Assembly: GCF_017311575.1 (NCBI RefSeq)
Contig: NZ_JAFFQY010000022.1
Coordinates: 287,699 to 351,698, forward strand
Direction of reading: 5' to 3'
Origin: Roseococcus thiosulfatophilus
GTDB lineage: Bacteria; Pseudomonadota; Alphaproteobacteria; Acetobacterales; Acetobacteraceae
DNA length: 64,000 bases
Position numbers and translations under genes: made by a program. Each line of letters starts with the position of its first letter. Positions within the stretch are counted from its first letter, which is position 1. Shown piece by piece: positions 34,365 through 43,166 of this stretch. The notes under the pieces are model-generated. The model worked only from the letters and a program-made list of their open reading frames with translations. It did not search any database and was not told where the DNA came from.

Positions 34365-35402
34365 ATGACGACAAAGCCCTTCCTCCGGACCCTCGCTGGC
34401 GAGGCCGTCTGGCCGCCCCCCGTGTGGCTGATGCGCCAGGCCGGGCGCTACCTGCCCGAATACCGCGAGGTGCGGGGCCAGGCGGGCGGCTTCATCAAGC
34501 TCTGCACCACGCCGGAACTGGCGGCCGAGGTCACGCTGCAGCCCATCCGGCGCTATGGCTTCGACGCGGCCATCCTGTTCTCCGACATCCTGATGGTGCC
34601 CTGGGCCATGGGGCAGGGGCTGCGCTTCGCGGAGGGCGAGGGCCCGCTGCTCGACCCCGTGCGGGACCGGGCGGGGCTCGATGCGCTGGACCTGGACGGC
34701 GTGGCCGAACGCGCGGCGCCCATCATGGAGACGGTGCGCCGCGTGCGCGCCGGGCTGGAGGCGGACCACCCGAACACCGCCCTGATCGGCTTCGCGGGCA
34801 GCCCCTGGACGGTGGCCTGCTACATGGTCGAGGGGCGCGGCGGCGGCGAATTCGCCGAAGCCCGCCGCATGGCCTTCCGCGACCCAGAGCTGTTCGCCGC
34901 CGTGATGGAGAAGCTGGAAGCGGCCACCCTCACCTACCTGCTGGCCCAGGCCGATGCCGGCGCCGAGGCGCTGATGCTGTTCGACAGCTGGGCCGGCCTG
35001 CTTTCGCCCAGCGGCTTCCGGCGCTGGGTGATCGAGCCCTCGGTGCGGCTGGCCACGGCGTTGCGGGCCGCGCGGCCGGACATCCCGTTGATCGGCTTCC
35101 CGCGCCTCGCGGGGCCATTGCTGGCCGAATACGCCGCCGCCATGCCCATCCAGGCCGTGGCCATGGACACGGGCATGGACCCGAAATGGGCCGCCGCGCA
35201 TGTGCCGGCGCAGATGGCCCTGCAGGGCAACCTCGACCCGCAGGCCGTCGTGGCCGGCGGGCCGGCGCTGGAGGAGGAGGCACGCGCCATCCTGGCCGCC
35301 ATGCGCGGCCGGCCCTTCATCTTCAACCTGGGCCATGGAATCGTCCCGCCCACGCCGCCCGAGCATGTCGCGCAACTCATGGACGTGCTACGCGCGGGTT
35401 GA
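34365..35402 (+). CDS. hemE: Uroporphyrinogen decarboxylase
   Basis: This cytoplasmic haem-pathway enzyme removes four carboxyl groups from uroporphyrinogen III to give coproporphyrinogen III. The 345-residue chain begins with the active-site motif [16 protein letters not shown] (residues 22-37), which carries the substrate-binding arginines. The catalytic aspartate lies in [13 protein letters not shown] near residue 75. [16 protein letters not shown] and the C-terminal [16 protein letters not shown] complete the family pattern. The start at 34365 gives the family-typical N-terminus. hemH follows after 51 bases, so the pair is probably co-transcribed. The gene is the rightward neighbour of the putative origin. 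Confidence 0.97.
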   Translation: MTTKPFLRTLAGEAVWPPPVWLMRQAGRYLPEYREVRGQAGGFIKLCTTPELAAEVTLQPIRRYGFDAAILFSDILMVPWAMGQGLRFAEGEGPLLDPVRDRAGLDALDLDGVAERAAPIMETVRRVRAGLEADHPNTALIGFAGSPWTVACYMVEGRGGGEFAEARRMAFRDPELFAAVMEKLEAATLTYLLAQADAGAEALMLFDSWAGLLSPSGFRRWVIEPSVRLATALRAARPDIPLIGFPRLAGPLLAEYAAAMPIQAVAMDTGMDPKWAAAHVPAQMALQGNLDPQAVVAGGPALEEEARAILAAMRGRPFIFNLGHGIVPPTPPEHVAQLMDVLRAG

Positions 35403-35453
35403 TTCGACGCCAATCGAGGGCATGTCGGGGGCAGGTAACCGGGGAACTCAGGT

Positions 35454-36557
35454 ATGGCGCGGCGCGTGGCGGTGGTTTTGTTCAATCTCGGGGGGCCTGA
35501 CGCCCCCGAGAGCGTGCGCCCCTTCCTGGTCAACCTCTTCACCGATCCCGCCATTTTGCGCGTGCCGGGCTTCATCCGCCCCTGGCTCGGCAAGCTGATC
35601 GCCTGGCGGCGCACCGCGCCCGCCATGGAGAACTACGCGGTGCTGGGCGGGAAATCCCCGCTGCTGGAACTGACCATCGCCCAGGGCGAGGCGCTGGACG
35701 CGCTGCTGGCCGCGCGCGACCCCTCGGCCACCTACAAATCCTTCGTCTGCATGCGCTACTGGCACCCGATGTCCGACGAATGCGCGCGCGCGGTGAAGGA
35801 TTGGGGCGCGGAGGAGGTGCTGCTGGTGCCCCTCTACCCGCAATTCTCCACCACCACGACGGGCAGTTCCATCATCGCCTGGAACGAGGCGGCAGCGAAG
35901 ATCGGGCTTTCGCTGCCCACCACCACGCTGTGCTGCTTCCATTCGGATGAGGGCTTCGCCGCCGCCACCGCGCGGCTGGTGCGGCAATCCATCGAGGAGG
36001 CGCGCAACGCCCTGCCGCTCGGCGTGCCGCTGCGCGTGCTGTTCTCCGCCCATGGCCTGCCCGAGAGCATCGTGAAGGCCGGCGACCCCTACCAATGGCA
36101 GGTGGAACAGACGGTCGAGGCCGTGCTGGCGCAGCTGAACATGCCCGAGCTGGACAGCGTGGTCTGCTACCAGTCGCGCGTGACGCCGCAGAAATGGATC
36201 GGCCCCTCCACCGAAGACGAGATCGAACGCGCCGCGCATGAGCGCACGGCCATCCTGATCTGCCCCATCGCCTTCGTCTCCGAGCATTCGGAAACCCTGG
36301 TGGAGCTGGACGTGGAATACCGCGAGGAGGCCGAGAAGCTCGGCATTCCCGGTTATTTCCGCGTGCCCGCGCAGAACAGCGACCTCGGCTTCATCACCGC
36401 GCTGACCGACCTGGTGATGCGCACCCGCAACAGTGGCCGGGCGCTTTGCAGCTTCGCCGGCGCGCGGCAATGTCCGAAGCAGCACGGCGATTGCCCCCAT
36501 GCCCGCGCCCGGGCCGAAGCCCCGGCCAAGCCCGCCGGCGTGCCCGTTTCCGCCTGA
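35454..36557 (+). CDS. hemH: Ferrochelatase
   Basis: This membrane-associated enzyme inserts ferrous iron into protoporphyrin IX, the last step of haem synthesis. The 367-residue length is normal for proteobacteria. It begins VAVVLFNLGGPDAPESV and carries the catalytic histidine in the FSAHGLPESIV segment near residue 198. The conserved acidic residue lies in SEHSETLVELDVEY near residue 280. A cysteine-bearing C-terminus (FAGARQCPKQHGDCP, about residues 335-350) could form the 2Fe-2S ligand site known in some ferrochelatases. It follows hemE and shares one base with the start of the HAD gene. Confidence 0.96.
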   Translation: MARRVAVVLFNLGGPDAPESVRPFLVNLFTDPAILRVPGFIRPWLGKLIAWRRTAPAMENYAVLGGKSPLLELTIAQGEALDALLAARDPSATYKSFVCMRYWHPMSDECARAVKDWGAEEVLLVPLYPQFSTTTTGSSIIAWNEAAAKIGLSLPTTTLCCFHSDEGFAAATARLVRQSIEEARNALPLGVPLRVLFSAHGLPESIVKAGDPYQWQVEQTVEAVLAQLNMPELDSVVCYQSRVTPQKWIGPSTEDEIERAAHERTAILICPIAFVSEHSETLVELDVEYREEAEKLGIPGYFRVPAQNSDLGFITALTDLVMRTRNSGRALCSFAGARQCPKQHGDCPHARARAEAPAKPAGVPVSA

Positions 36558-37165
36558 TGCTACCCCCCTTCCGGGCCGTCCTCTTCGACTGCGACGGCGT
36601 GCTGGCGGACAGCGAGGGCATCGCCAACACCATCGTGGCCGAGGAGATCACCGCACTCGGCTGGGCGCTGACGCCGCATGCGGCCGAGCGCGAGTTCCTG
36701 GGCCTCTCCCTGCCCGACATGCTGCCGTGCATCGCCGCCCGCGTGTCCGCCGTGCCCCCGCGCTGGCCCGAGGCCGTCGCCGCGCGCATCACCGCCGAGC
36801 TGGCCCGCAGCGTGCGGCCCATGCCGGGCGCGATCGAGGCCGTGGCGGCGCTGGCCGCCCGCGGCGTGCCCATGGCCGTCTGCTCCAATTCGGGGCGGGA
36901 GGAACTGGCCATGACGATGACGGTTCTGGGCCTCTTTCCCTTCTTCGAGGGCCGTGTGTTCAGCTTCCAGGACGTGCCGCGCCCCAAGCCCGCGCCCGAT
37001 CTCTACACGGTGGCCGCCGCCGCCTGCGGAATGCTGCCCGGCGAATGCCTGGTGGTGGAGGACAGCGCCACCGGCGTTGCCGCCGGGCTGGCCGCCGGGT
37101 GCCAGGTGGTGGGGCTGCTGCCTGGCCTGGGCGTGCCCGTGGTGGGTCTGCACACCTTCCATTGA
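36557..37165 (+). CDS. HAD-family hydrolase (phosphoglycolate/beta-phosphoglucomutase-like)
   Basis: The 202-residue protein is a HAD phosphatase of subfamily IA. The nucleophile motif is FDCDGVLADSEG at residues 10-21, with two aspartates; the cap domain follows. Motif II is MAVCSNSGREEL, motif III is RPKPAPDLY, and motif IV is VVEDSATGVAAGLAAG. These features are shared by phosphoglycolate phosphatases and sugar-phosphate mutases or phosphatases, so the substrate is uncertain. The ATG shares its A with the hemH stop (TGATG), implying co-expression with the haem genes by position only. Confidence 0.9.
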   Translation: MLPPFRAVLFDCDGVLADSEGIANTIVAEEITALGWALTPHAAEREFLGLSLPDMLPCIAARVSAVPPRWPEAVAARITAELARSVRPMPGAIEAVAALAARGVPMAVCSNSGREELAMTMTVLGLFPFFEGRVFSFQDVPRPKPAPDLYTVAAAACGMLPGECLVVEDSATGVAAGLAAGCQVVGLLPGLGVPVVGLHTFH

Positions 37166-37190
37166 GCGCGCCCCGCCCCATCTGGGGTGA

Positions 37191-37469
37191 ATGATGCTCG
37201 ACCCGAACGACCCCCTCTGGCAGGCCGAGCAGCGGGCCATCCGCGGCGCCTTCCTGGCCATGCTGGCGCTATTCGCCGCGGCAGCCGGGCTGACCTGGGC
37301 GGCCATCGCCTACGGGGTGCCGATCGGTGGCTTCGTCGCCTTCATCCTCGTGGTCGCGGGCGTCATAATCTATGGCGGCAAGCGCTACGGCATCGCGATG
37401 ACGCGGCTGGAACGGTCCCGCGCGGCGCGCCAGGGTGATCAGAACCGCCGCAACAGCCGCTCGATGTAG
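37191..37469 (+). CDS. Small two-transmembrane-segment protein, 92 residues
   Basis: I do not recognise a named family. The protein has a charged N-terminus, two hydrophobic segments (about residues 19-40 and 43-64), and a basic C-terminus, so it should be an inner-membrane protein with both ends probably cytoplasmic. The start is ATG at 37191 or 37194, with GGGGTGA just upstream. The last 31 bases overlap the end of the opposite-strand DUF4175 gene. It lies 25 bases after the HAD gene. Confidence 0.6.
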   Translation: MMLDPNDPLWQAEQRAIRGAFLAMLALFAAAAGLTWAAIAYGVPIGGFVAFILVVAGVIIYGGKRYGIAMTRLERSRAARQGDQNRRNSRSM

Positions 37470-40003
37470 TCCAGCTCCTCCACCGGCCGCTCGCGCTCGG
37501 CGCCGCGGCGGCGGAGTTCCTCCTGCAGGCGGCGGGTGCGGAGAAGTTCCGCCTCGTCGGGCACGCGGGTGTCGCTGCCATGCTCGGCCTGGCCGGCGGC
37601 CTCGCGCGGGCGGCCCAGGGGGTCGCGCCCCTCGCCCATGCCGAGCTCGTTGCCCTGCCCGTCCTGGCCCTGGCCGAACTCGCCATTGGTGTCGGGGCCG
37701 CCCTCGCCGTCTCCCTGGCCCTCGCCCTGGCCCTGTCCCTGGCCGAATTGCCGCTGCATCTGCTGGGCCATCTGGCGGCCGCCCTCCTGGAGGCGGCGGA
37801 TGGCCTCCTGCTGGGCGGGGCGGGCGTCGCGGGCGGCGCCCAGCGCCTCCATGGCCTCGCGCATCGCCTGGTCGGCCTGGCCCAGGGCTTCCGGCACCTC
37901 GCCCGTCAGGTCGCCGAATTGCTGCATGAGCTCGCCCAGCGCGCGGCGCAGGGCGCGCTGGATCCGGGCCTCCGCCTCGGATTGCTGGCGTGCCTCTGCC
38001 TCGGCCTGCTGGCGCGCCTCGGGGCTGGGCTGGCCCGGCTGGGTGGGGCGCTGGCTCCAGGGGGATTGCAGCCGGCGCTCCTGGGCGCGGCGCTGGTCCT
38101 CCTGTTCGGCGCGGCGCTGGCCCTGGTCGAGCATCTCGGCCTGGCGGCGCACCATGTCCTGCACGGCGCCCATCTGCTGCTGGCCGCGTTCGCGCTGGCG
38201 CTGGCGCTCGGGGCTTTCGCCGCGGGCCATGCGGCCTTCCTGGAGCGCGCGCAGCATCTCCTCCAGATCCGCCAACTCGCGCTGGGCGTCCTCCATGCGG
38301 TTCTCGCGCGTCGCCTGCTCCATGCGCTGGGTGCGGCGTTCCATGTCGCGCTGGTCCAGTATGCGCTGCTGGGGGTCATAGGGCAGGGCCTCGGCATTCT
38401 CCTGGCGCAGACGCTCGGCGAGCGCCTCGAGGTGCTGGCGGATGGCTTCGCGCAATTCCTGGATGCGCTCCTGCACGGCCTGGCGGGCGGCCTCGTCCTC
38501 GGGGTTGCGCTCGGCCTCCTGCATGGCCTCGCGCAGCGCCCGCTGGGCCTCGGCCAGGGCGCGGGCGGTGCGGCTGTCGCGGCCTTCCTCCAGCGCCAGG
38601 GCGGTCTCCCACATCACGGCCTGGGCCTCGCCCACGGCGGCGGGGCGGCGGTCGCGGTGGAGGAAGGAACGCGCCACGCGCAGGCCCAGATAGGTGGCGA
38701 AGTCGTGCTCGAAGGCCTCGGGATCGGCGGCCAGGGCATCGAGGCCGCGCATGACCTCCATCCGCGCCCCCGGATCACGCGAGAGCACGCGGCGGAGTTC
38801 GATCAGCGCGCGCGCCACGGGGTGGGTGAAGCTGCGCTCGGGCAGGGTCAGCAGCACCGTCTCGGACTGGCCGGTCTGGCCGGCGCCGTCGCGCGCCTCC
38901 AGGCTGAGCCGCACCTCCAGCCCCGCCCAGGGATGCGCCGAGAAATCGGGCTGGGACAGGCCCGTGGCCTCGCGCGGGGCGGCCGAGGGCAGCGGGATGT
39001 CGAGAACGATGGGCGCCTCGTCAGGCCGCGCGTCCAGGTGCAGCCGGGCCTGGAGGCCCACCACCCCCCAGTCATCCTCCGCCGCCCAGGGCAGGCGGAG
39101 CGCCAGGCCGCGGGGGGCCCGGGCGGGGGTCTCGGTGAAGCTGGACCGCGGCGGGGCGTCCGCGCGCACGCCGATTTCCCAGGTGGCCACCTCGCGCCCG
39201 CCCTGGCGCAGGGTGACGCGGCCCGCCGTGTCCAGCACGGCCTGGGCGCCATGGCTACCGCCGCCCAGCGGCGCGAAGGCGGTACCGGGCAGGCCCGAGA
39301 TTTCCGGCACGCCCGTCCCGCCCGAGACCGCCGCCTGGAAGCGGCTGCCCAGCGGGGCCATGACCTGCCCGCCGCGCGTGTCGAGGAAAATGGGCGGGGC
39401 GCCGGTATAGGCGGGGGGCGTGATCCAGGCCTCGACGCGGAGGGGCGCGGCGGGGGTGGTGCCCATCAGGTGTGGCGTCAGGCCGCGGGCGAGAAGGGCG
39501 GGCGCATCGGCCCCCGCCACCCCCAGCGCCGCGCCCAGCGCCACCAGCAGCCCGCCGCGCAGCGCCATCCGGTCCCGTGCCGCGAGGCCGGGCCGCGGCA
39601 GCCCCACCCGCAGCCGGGTGATCAGCGCGCCCATGCGCGCCTGGTGCGCGGCCCAGAGCGCCTCGCCCTCCGCGCCCGCGGTGGCGGGGCGGTCCTGCAG
39701 GGCGGCCAGGGGGCGGTGCTTCAGGCCGGAGGCCGCTTCCAGCCGCCGGTCGGCCGCGGCCTCGGCCGGCGCGCGCAGCCCGCGCGCCGCATGGCGCAGC
39801 GCCGGCACCAGCGCGAGCACGAAACCCAGCAGCACCAGCGCATGCAGCCAGCCCGGCAACAGGGCCGGCACGCCCAACAGGGCAAAGACGCCGAAAAGCC
39901 CCAGCACACCCAGGGTAGGCCAGAGCGCGGGCCAGGCCCCCTCCCACCACAGCGCCAGCCGCGCCAGCAGGCGCTTGCGGTGCAGGGCGGGGGGTGGGGC
40001 CAT
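37439..40003 (-). CDS. DUF4175/TIGR02302 membrane protein with long charged coiled-coil
   Basis: The 854-residue protein has two N-terminal hydrophobic segments (about 20-42 and 46-66) and a third near 150, then a large periplasm-side domain of beta type (about 190-400). The C-terminal third (about 480-800) is rich in glutamine, arginine and glutamate (QEGRMARGESPERQRQRERG), with coiled-coil character. This matches the alphaproteobacterial DUF4175/TIGR02302 family of unknown function, commonly encoded beside lysA. Its ATG lies two bases after the lysA stop, so it is coupled to diaminopimelate decarboxylase. Confidence 0.88.
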   Translation of the reverse strand: MAPPPALHRKRLLARLALWWEGAWPALWPTLGVLGLFGVFALLGVPALLPGWLHALVLLGFVLALVPALRHAARGLRAPAEAAADRRLEAASGLKHRPLAALQDRPATAGAEGEALWAAHQARMGALITRLRVGLPRPGLAARDRMALRGGLLVALGAALGVAGADAPALLARGLTPHLMGTTPAAPLRVEAWITPPAYTGAPPIFLDTRGGQVMAPLGSRFQAAVSGGTGVPEISGLPGTAFAPLGGGSHGAQAVLDTAGRVTLRQGGREVATWEIGVRADAPPRSSFTETPARAPRGLALRLPWAAEDDWGVVGLQARLHLDARPDEAPIVLDIPLPSAAPREATGLSQPDFSAHPWAGLEVRLSLEARDGAGQTGQSETVLLTLPERSFTHPVARALIELRRVLSRDPGARMEVMRGLDALAADPEAFEHDFATYLGLRVARSFLHRDRRPAAVGEAQAVMWETALALEEGRDSRTARALAEAQRALREAMQEAERNPEDEAARQAVQERIQELREAIRQHLEALAERLRQENAEALPYDPQQRILDQRDMERRTQRMEQATRENRMEDAQRELADLEEMLRALQEGRMARGESPERQRQRERGQQQMGAVQDMVRRQAEMLDQGQRRAEQEDQRRAQERRLQSPWSQRPTQPGQPSPEARQQAEAEARQQSEAEARIQRALRRALGELMQQFGDLTGEVPEALGQADQAMREAMEALGAARDARPAQQEAIRRLQEGGRQMAQQMQRQFGQGQGQGEGQGDGEGGPDTNGEFGQGQDGQGNELGMGEGRDPLGRPREAAGQAEHGSDTRVPDEAELLRTRRLQEELRRRGAERERPVEELDYIERLLRRF

Positions 40004-40005
40004 GC

Positions 40006-41343
40006 TCAGCCGGCCCAGTCGGGCAGGCGCTGCCCGCGCAGCAGGGCCGCGTGATCCTGCCTTTCGCGGATCAGGGCGAAGCGGGCGCCGTCCACCATCA
40101 CCTCGGCGGCCAGGGGGCGCGCGTTGTAGGTGCTGCTCATGGAGGCACCATAGGCCCCGGCATCGAGAAATGCGACGAGGGATTCAGGGGGCAAAGCGGG
40201 CAAGGCGCGGTCGCGCGCGAAGGTGTCGCTGCTTTCGCAGACAGGGCCCACCACATCCGCCGGGGAAACGGGCGCGTGGAAGGCGGCGGCGGCCACGGGC
40301 AGGATGCCGTGCCAGGCGTCATACATGGCCGGGCGCAGCAATTCGTTCATGGCGGCGTCGAGGATGACGAAGCGGCGGTCGGTGGACTGCTTCTCGATCA
40401 CCACCGAGGCCAGCAGCACGCCGGCCGGCCCGCAGATCCAGCGGCCCGGTTCCAGCATGATCCGTACATCCAGCCCGCTCAGCCCGGCGCGGATGGCCCC
40501 GGCCAGCGCGTCCGGCGAGGCCGGCGTCTCGTCGCGATAGGCAATGCCGAGGCCCCCGCCGCAATCCACCCGGTTCACCTGGTGACCGGCGGCGCGCAGC
40601 TCCCGCACCAGCTCGCCCAGGCGCTGATAGGCCGCGGCGTAGGAGGCCACGCCCTGCGTGATTTGGCTGCCGATATGCACCGCGATGCCCACGGGCTCGA
40701 GACCCGGCATGGCGCACATCCGCGCGTAGAGATCGGGCGCCATGGCGATGGGCACGCCGAACTTGTTCTCGGTCAGGCCGGTCGTGATCTTGGCGTGGGT
40801 GCGCGCGTCCACATCGGGGTTCACGCGCAGGGCGCAGCGGGCGCGGCGGCCCATGGAGACGGCCACCTCGCTCAGGATGGCGGCTTCCTCGGCGCTCTCG
40901 ATGTTGAGCTGGAGGATGTCCTCTTCCAGCGCGCGGCGCATCTCGCCCCGCGTCTTGCCCACGCCCGAGAAGACGATGCCGGAGGCGGGGACGCCCGCCG
41001 CCAGCGCCGCATGGAGTTCGCCCTCGCTGACCACGTCGGCGCCCAGACCTTCACCGGCCAGCAGGTTCACCACCGCCAGCGAGGGATTGGCCTTGGTGGC
41101 GAAATGGACGCTGGCCTCCAGCCCCGCATTGAACAGCGCCGCCTTGAGCATGCCCGCGCGGCGGCGCAGCGTGGCGGCGGAATAGGCCCAGACGGGCGTG
41201 CCATGCGTGGCCGCGATGCGCGCCAGCGGCACCTCCTCCAGCATCAGCCCCGCCATGGGGTCGAGCGAGAGGGCGGGGCGCTGCGCGAGAAGGTCGGCGA
41301 AGCTGGGGTCGGGCGTGTCGAAGACGGGGGCGGGTGCGGCCAT
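40006..41343 (-). CDS. lysA: Diaminopimelate decarboxylase
   Basis: This pyridoxal-phosphate enzyme of fold type III converts meso-diaminopimelate to lysine, the last step of lysine biosynthesis. In the 445-residue chain the PLP lysine is in VHFATKANPSLAVV near residue 83. The phosphate-binding glycines lie in VDCGGGLGIAY, the EPGRWICGPAG motif follows, and the second-subunit active-site cysteine is in VCESSDTFARDRALP near residue 380. Length and order are normal. It heads a two-gene unit with the DUF4175 gene, and its start at 41343 is 26 bases from the end of the deacylase gene, which reads in the same direction. Confidence 0.96.
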   Translation of the reverse strand: MAAPAPVFDTPDPSFADLLAQRPALSLDPMAGLMLEEVPLARIAATHGTPVWAYSAATLRRRAGMLKAALFNAGLEASVHFATKANPSLAVVNLLAGEGLGADVVSEGELHAALAAGVPASGIVFSGVGKTRGEMRRALEEDILQLNIESAEEAAILSEVAVSMGRRARCALRVNPDVDARTHAKITTGLTENKFGVPIAMAPDLYARMCAMPGLEPVGIAVHIGSQITQGVASYAAAYQRLGELVRELRAAGHQVNRVDCGGGLGIAYRDETPASPDALAGAIRAGLSGLDVRIMLEPGRWICGPAGVLLASVVIEKQSTDRRFVILDAAMNELLRPAMYDAWHGILPVAAAAFHAPVSPADVVGPVCESSDTFARDRALPALPPESLVAFLDAGAYGASMSSTYNARPLAAEVMVDGARFALIRERQDHAALLRGQRLPDWAG

Positions 41344-41369
41344 CCGTGCAGATAAGGGATGGCGCGGCC

Positions 41370-41876
41370 CTACGCCAAGGCCATCGCGTCCAGATCGAGC
41401 ACGCGTGCCACATGGCCGCGCGCGGCGAGGAAACGCAGCAGGTCCGGCGGGCGCAGCCCGGTGCTGGCCGTGTTCACCAGCGGGTGGAACCAGGCGAGGC
41501 CCGGCGCATGGGCCAGCGCCGCGTCCAGCACCACGCCCAGGCTGCCAGGGGCCGCGTTCACCAGGGCGAGCGGCGTGACGCTGCCGGGCTCCACGCCCAG
41601 GGTCGCGCGGAGTTCCTCGGCGCTGCCCATCCGCACCTTCGGCCAGCCGGCGGCGCGGGCCAGCGCGTTCACGCTGACCTGGCGGTGTTCCTCCAGCACG
41701 GCCAGGAAGAAGCCTTCGCCCTTGGCCGCGCGCAGGAACAGGTTCTTGGAATGCGCGCCGGGCAGTTCGCCCCGCAGCGCCTGGGATTCCGCGACCGTGA
41801 AGACGGGCGGGTGATGGATGGTGCGGGCCTCGATGCCGAAATCGGCCAGGGCCTGGAGCAGGGTCTCAGGGGTCAT
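41370..41876 (-). CDS. YbaK/EbsC-fold aminoacyl-tRNA deacylase, ProX-like
   Basis: This 168-residue protein contains the YbaK/ProRS-editing domain. Members hydrolyse mischarged Ala-tRNA(Pro) or related aminoacyl-tRNAs. The family features are the HHPPVFTVAESQALRGELPGAHSKNLFLRA segment, with the conserved lysine, and the late PLALVNAAPGSLGVVLDAAL stretch. Stand-alone forms like this are called ProX or PrdX. The ATG at 41876 overlaps the stop of the TonB-like gene in ATGA, so they are translated together; a functional link is not obvious. Confidence 0.88.
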   Translation of the reverse strand: MTPETLLQALADFGIEARTIHHPPVFTVAESQALRGELPGAHSKNLFLRAAKGEGFFLAVLEEHRQVSVNALARAAGWPKVRMGSAEELRATLGVEPGSVTPLALVNAAPGSLGVVLDAALAHAPGLAWFHPLVNTASTGLRPPDLLRFLAARGHVARVLDLDAMALA

Positions 41877-43057
41877 CGCCGGCGCAGCACATAGTTCACG
41901 GTGAGTTCCACCGTCACCCCATTGGGGTCGGCGGGCGGCGGGAAGGCCGGGATGCGCGCGCCCTGGAAGGGGAAGGTGGTGGCGTAGTTGAGCGAGGGCG
42001 AGGTGGAGGGCAGCACCATCCGCACGCCCCGCACCGTGCCGTCCGGGTTGGCCAGGATCTGCACGCGCACGGTTCCGTCCTCGCCGCGCATGGCGGCGTC
42101 CTGCGGGTAGCGGATGTTCTGCTCCAGCCAGCGGCGGAAGGCCGCGCGCCAATTGGCGCCGACCTGCGCGCCCTCGACGCGCACCGAGGGGTCGGTGCGG
42201 GCATCGCCCTCGGCGAAGCGAGGGTCCACCGAGAGGTCGAGCCCCCTGCCCCGCGGCCGCCCGGCCGGCGAGGGCGCGCCGCCGCCGAGCTGCGCGCCCT
42301 GCGGCAGCATGATGCCCGGCAGCGGGCGCGCGGGCGGCGGCTGGGGCGGGGTTTCGCTGGGCGGCAGCGGCAGGGCGAAGCGTTCGGACAGGCGCAGATC
42401 GGTGGGCGGGGCGAGGAATTCCTCGGCCTCGGGCAAAGGCGTGGGGGCGGCCTCGGCGGGCGGTGCCTCGGGGCGCGGGGGCGCGGGGGGCGGCGCGGGC
42501 AGGGAAGGGATTTCCGCGCGAAGGGGCGGCGCGGGCGGTGGTGGCGCGGCCGTGACCGGGGGCGGGGGTGCGGCGGGCGGCGCCACCGGGCTGGGCGCCG
42601 GCGCGGGGGCGGGCGGGGGCGGGGCCGGTGGCGTGGGGGTGGGCGGCGCGGGCGGCACCTCGGCCTGGGGCGGAGGCGGGGTGGGTTCGGCGGCGCCGCT
42701 CGGCGCCACCTCCTCGCCCGGCGGGGCCTCGCCCGAGGCGGCCTCGGGCGTGGCGCCGTCGAAGACGATGTCGAAGGAGGGCGCGGGCAGTTCCGCCGAC
42801 GGCCGTGGCCGTGGGTCCGGCCAGGCCAGCAGCACCGCCAGGATCAGCCCATGCAGCAGCAGCGAGCCCAGCAGCCAGGCCAACACCGTCCGCGCGGAGG
42901 GCCGGGGCAGCGCCCAGCGGCCATGGCCCGCGCCTTCCGGGCGCGGCGGTGGGGGCGTGGGCGGCAGGGGGCTCCGGCGCACGCCCTGCCGGCGCCGGCC
43001 GAAGCGTGGCAACGGCCCGGTAGGGCCCGAGGCGGGCCGGGGGTGCGGGACGCTCAT
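41873..43057 (-). CDS. TonB-like energy transducer with very long proline-rich spacer
   Basis: The 394-residue protein has a basic N-terminus, one membrane anchor near residues 58-80 (VLAWLLGSLLLHGLILAVLL), a proline/alanine spacer of roughly 150 residues, and a C-terminal TonB-like domain (about 300-394). The domain contains RRWLEQNIRYPQDAAMRGEDGTVRVQI, the usual TonB C-terminal entry. Such proteins carry proton-motive energy to outer-membrane receptors. No ExbB/ExbD or receptor gene is adjacent. The first residues (SVPHPRPASGPTGPLPRFG) are unusually proline-rich before the anchor. It is divergent from the sugar dehydrogenase. Confidence 0.85.
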   Translation of the reverse strand: MSVPHPRPASGPTGPLPRFGRRRQGVRRSPLPPTPPPPRPEGAGHGRWALPRPSARTVLAWLLGSLLLHGLILAVLLAWPDPRPRPSAELPAPSFDIVFDGATPEAASGEAPPGEEVAPSGAAEPTPPPPQAEVPPAPPTPTPPAPPPPAPAPAPSPVAPPAAPPPPVTAAPPPPAPPLRAEIPSLPAPPPAPPRPEAPPAEAAPTPLPEAEEFLAPPTDLRLSERFALPLPPSETPPQPPPARPLPGIMLPQGAQLGGGAPSPAGRPRGRGLDLSVDPRFAEGDARTDPSVRVEGAQVGANWRAAFRRWLEQNIRYPQDAAMRGEDGTVRVQILANPDGTVRGVRMVLPSTSPSLNYATTFPFQGARIPAFPPPADPNGVTVELTVNYVLRRR

Positions 43058-43166
43058 GGCGCCGTTCGGCCGGGCATGGCCGCGCCTTACCGCACTTCCC
43101 GGCGGGGGCGAAAGGGGGTGGAAGCTTGAGCCATGGCCGGCCGGCCCCACATGCGGAGGCATGACG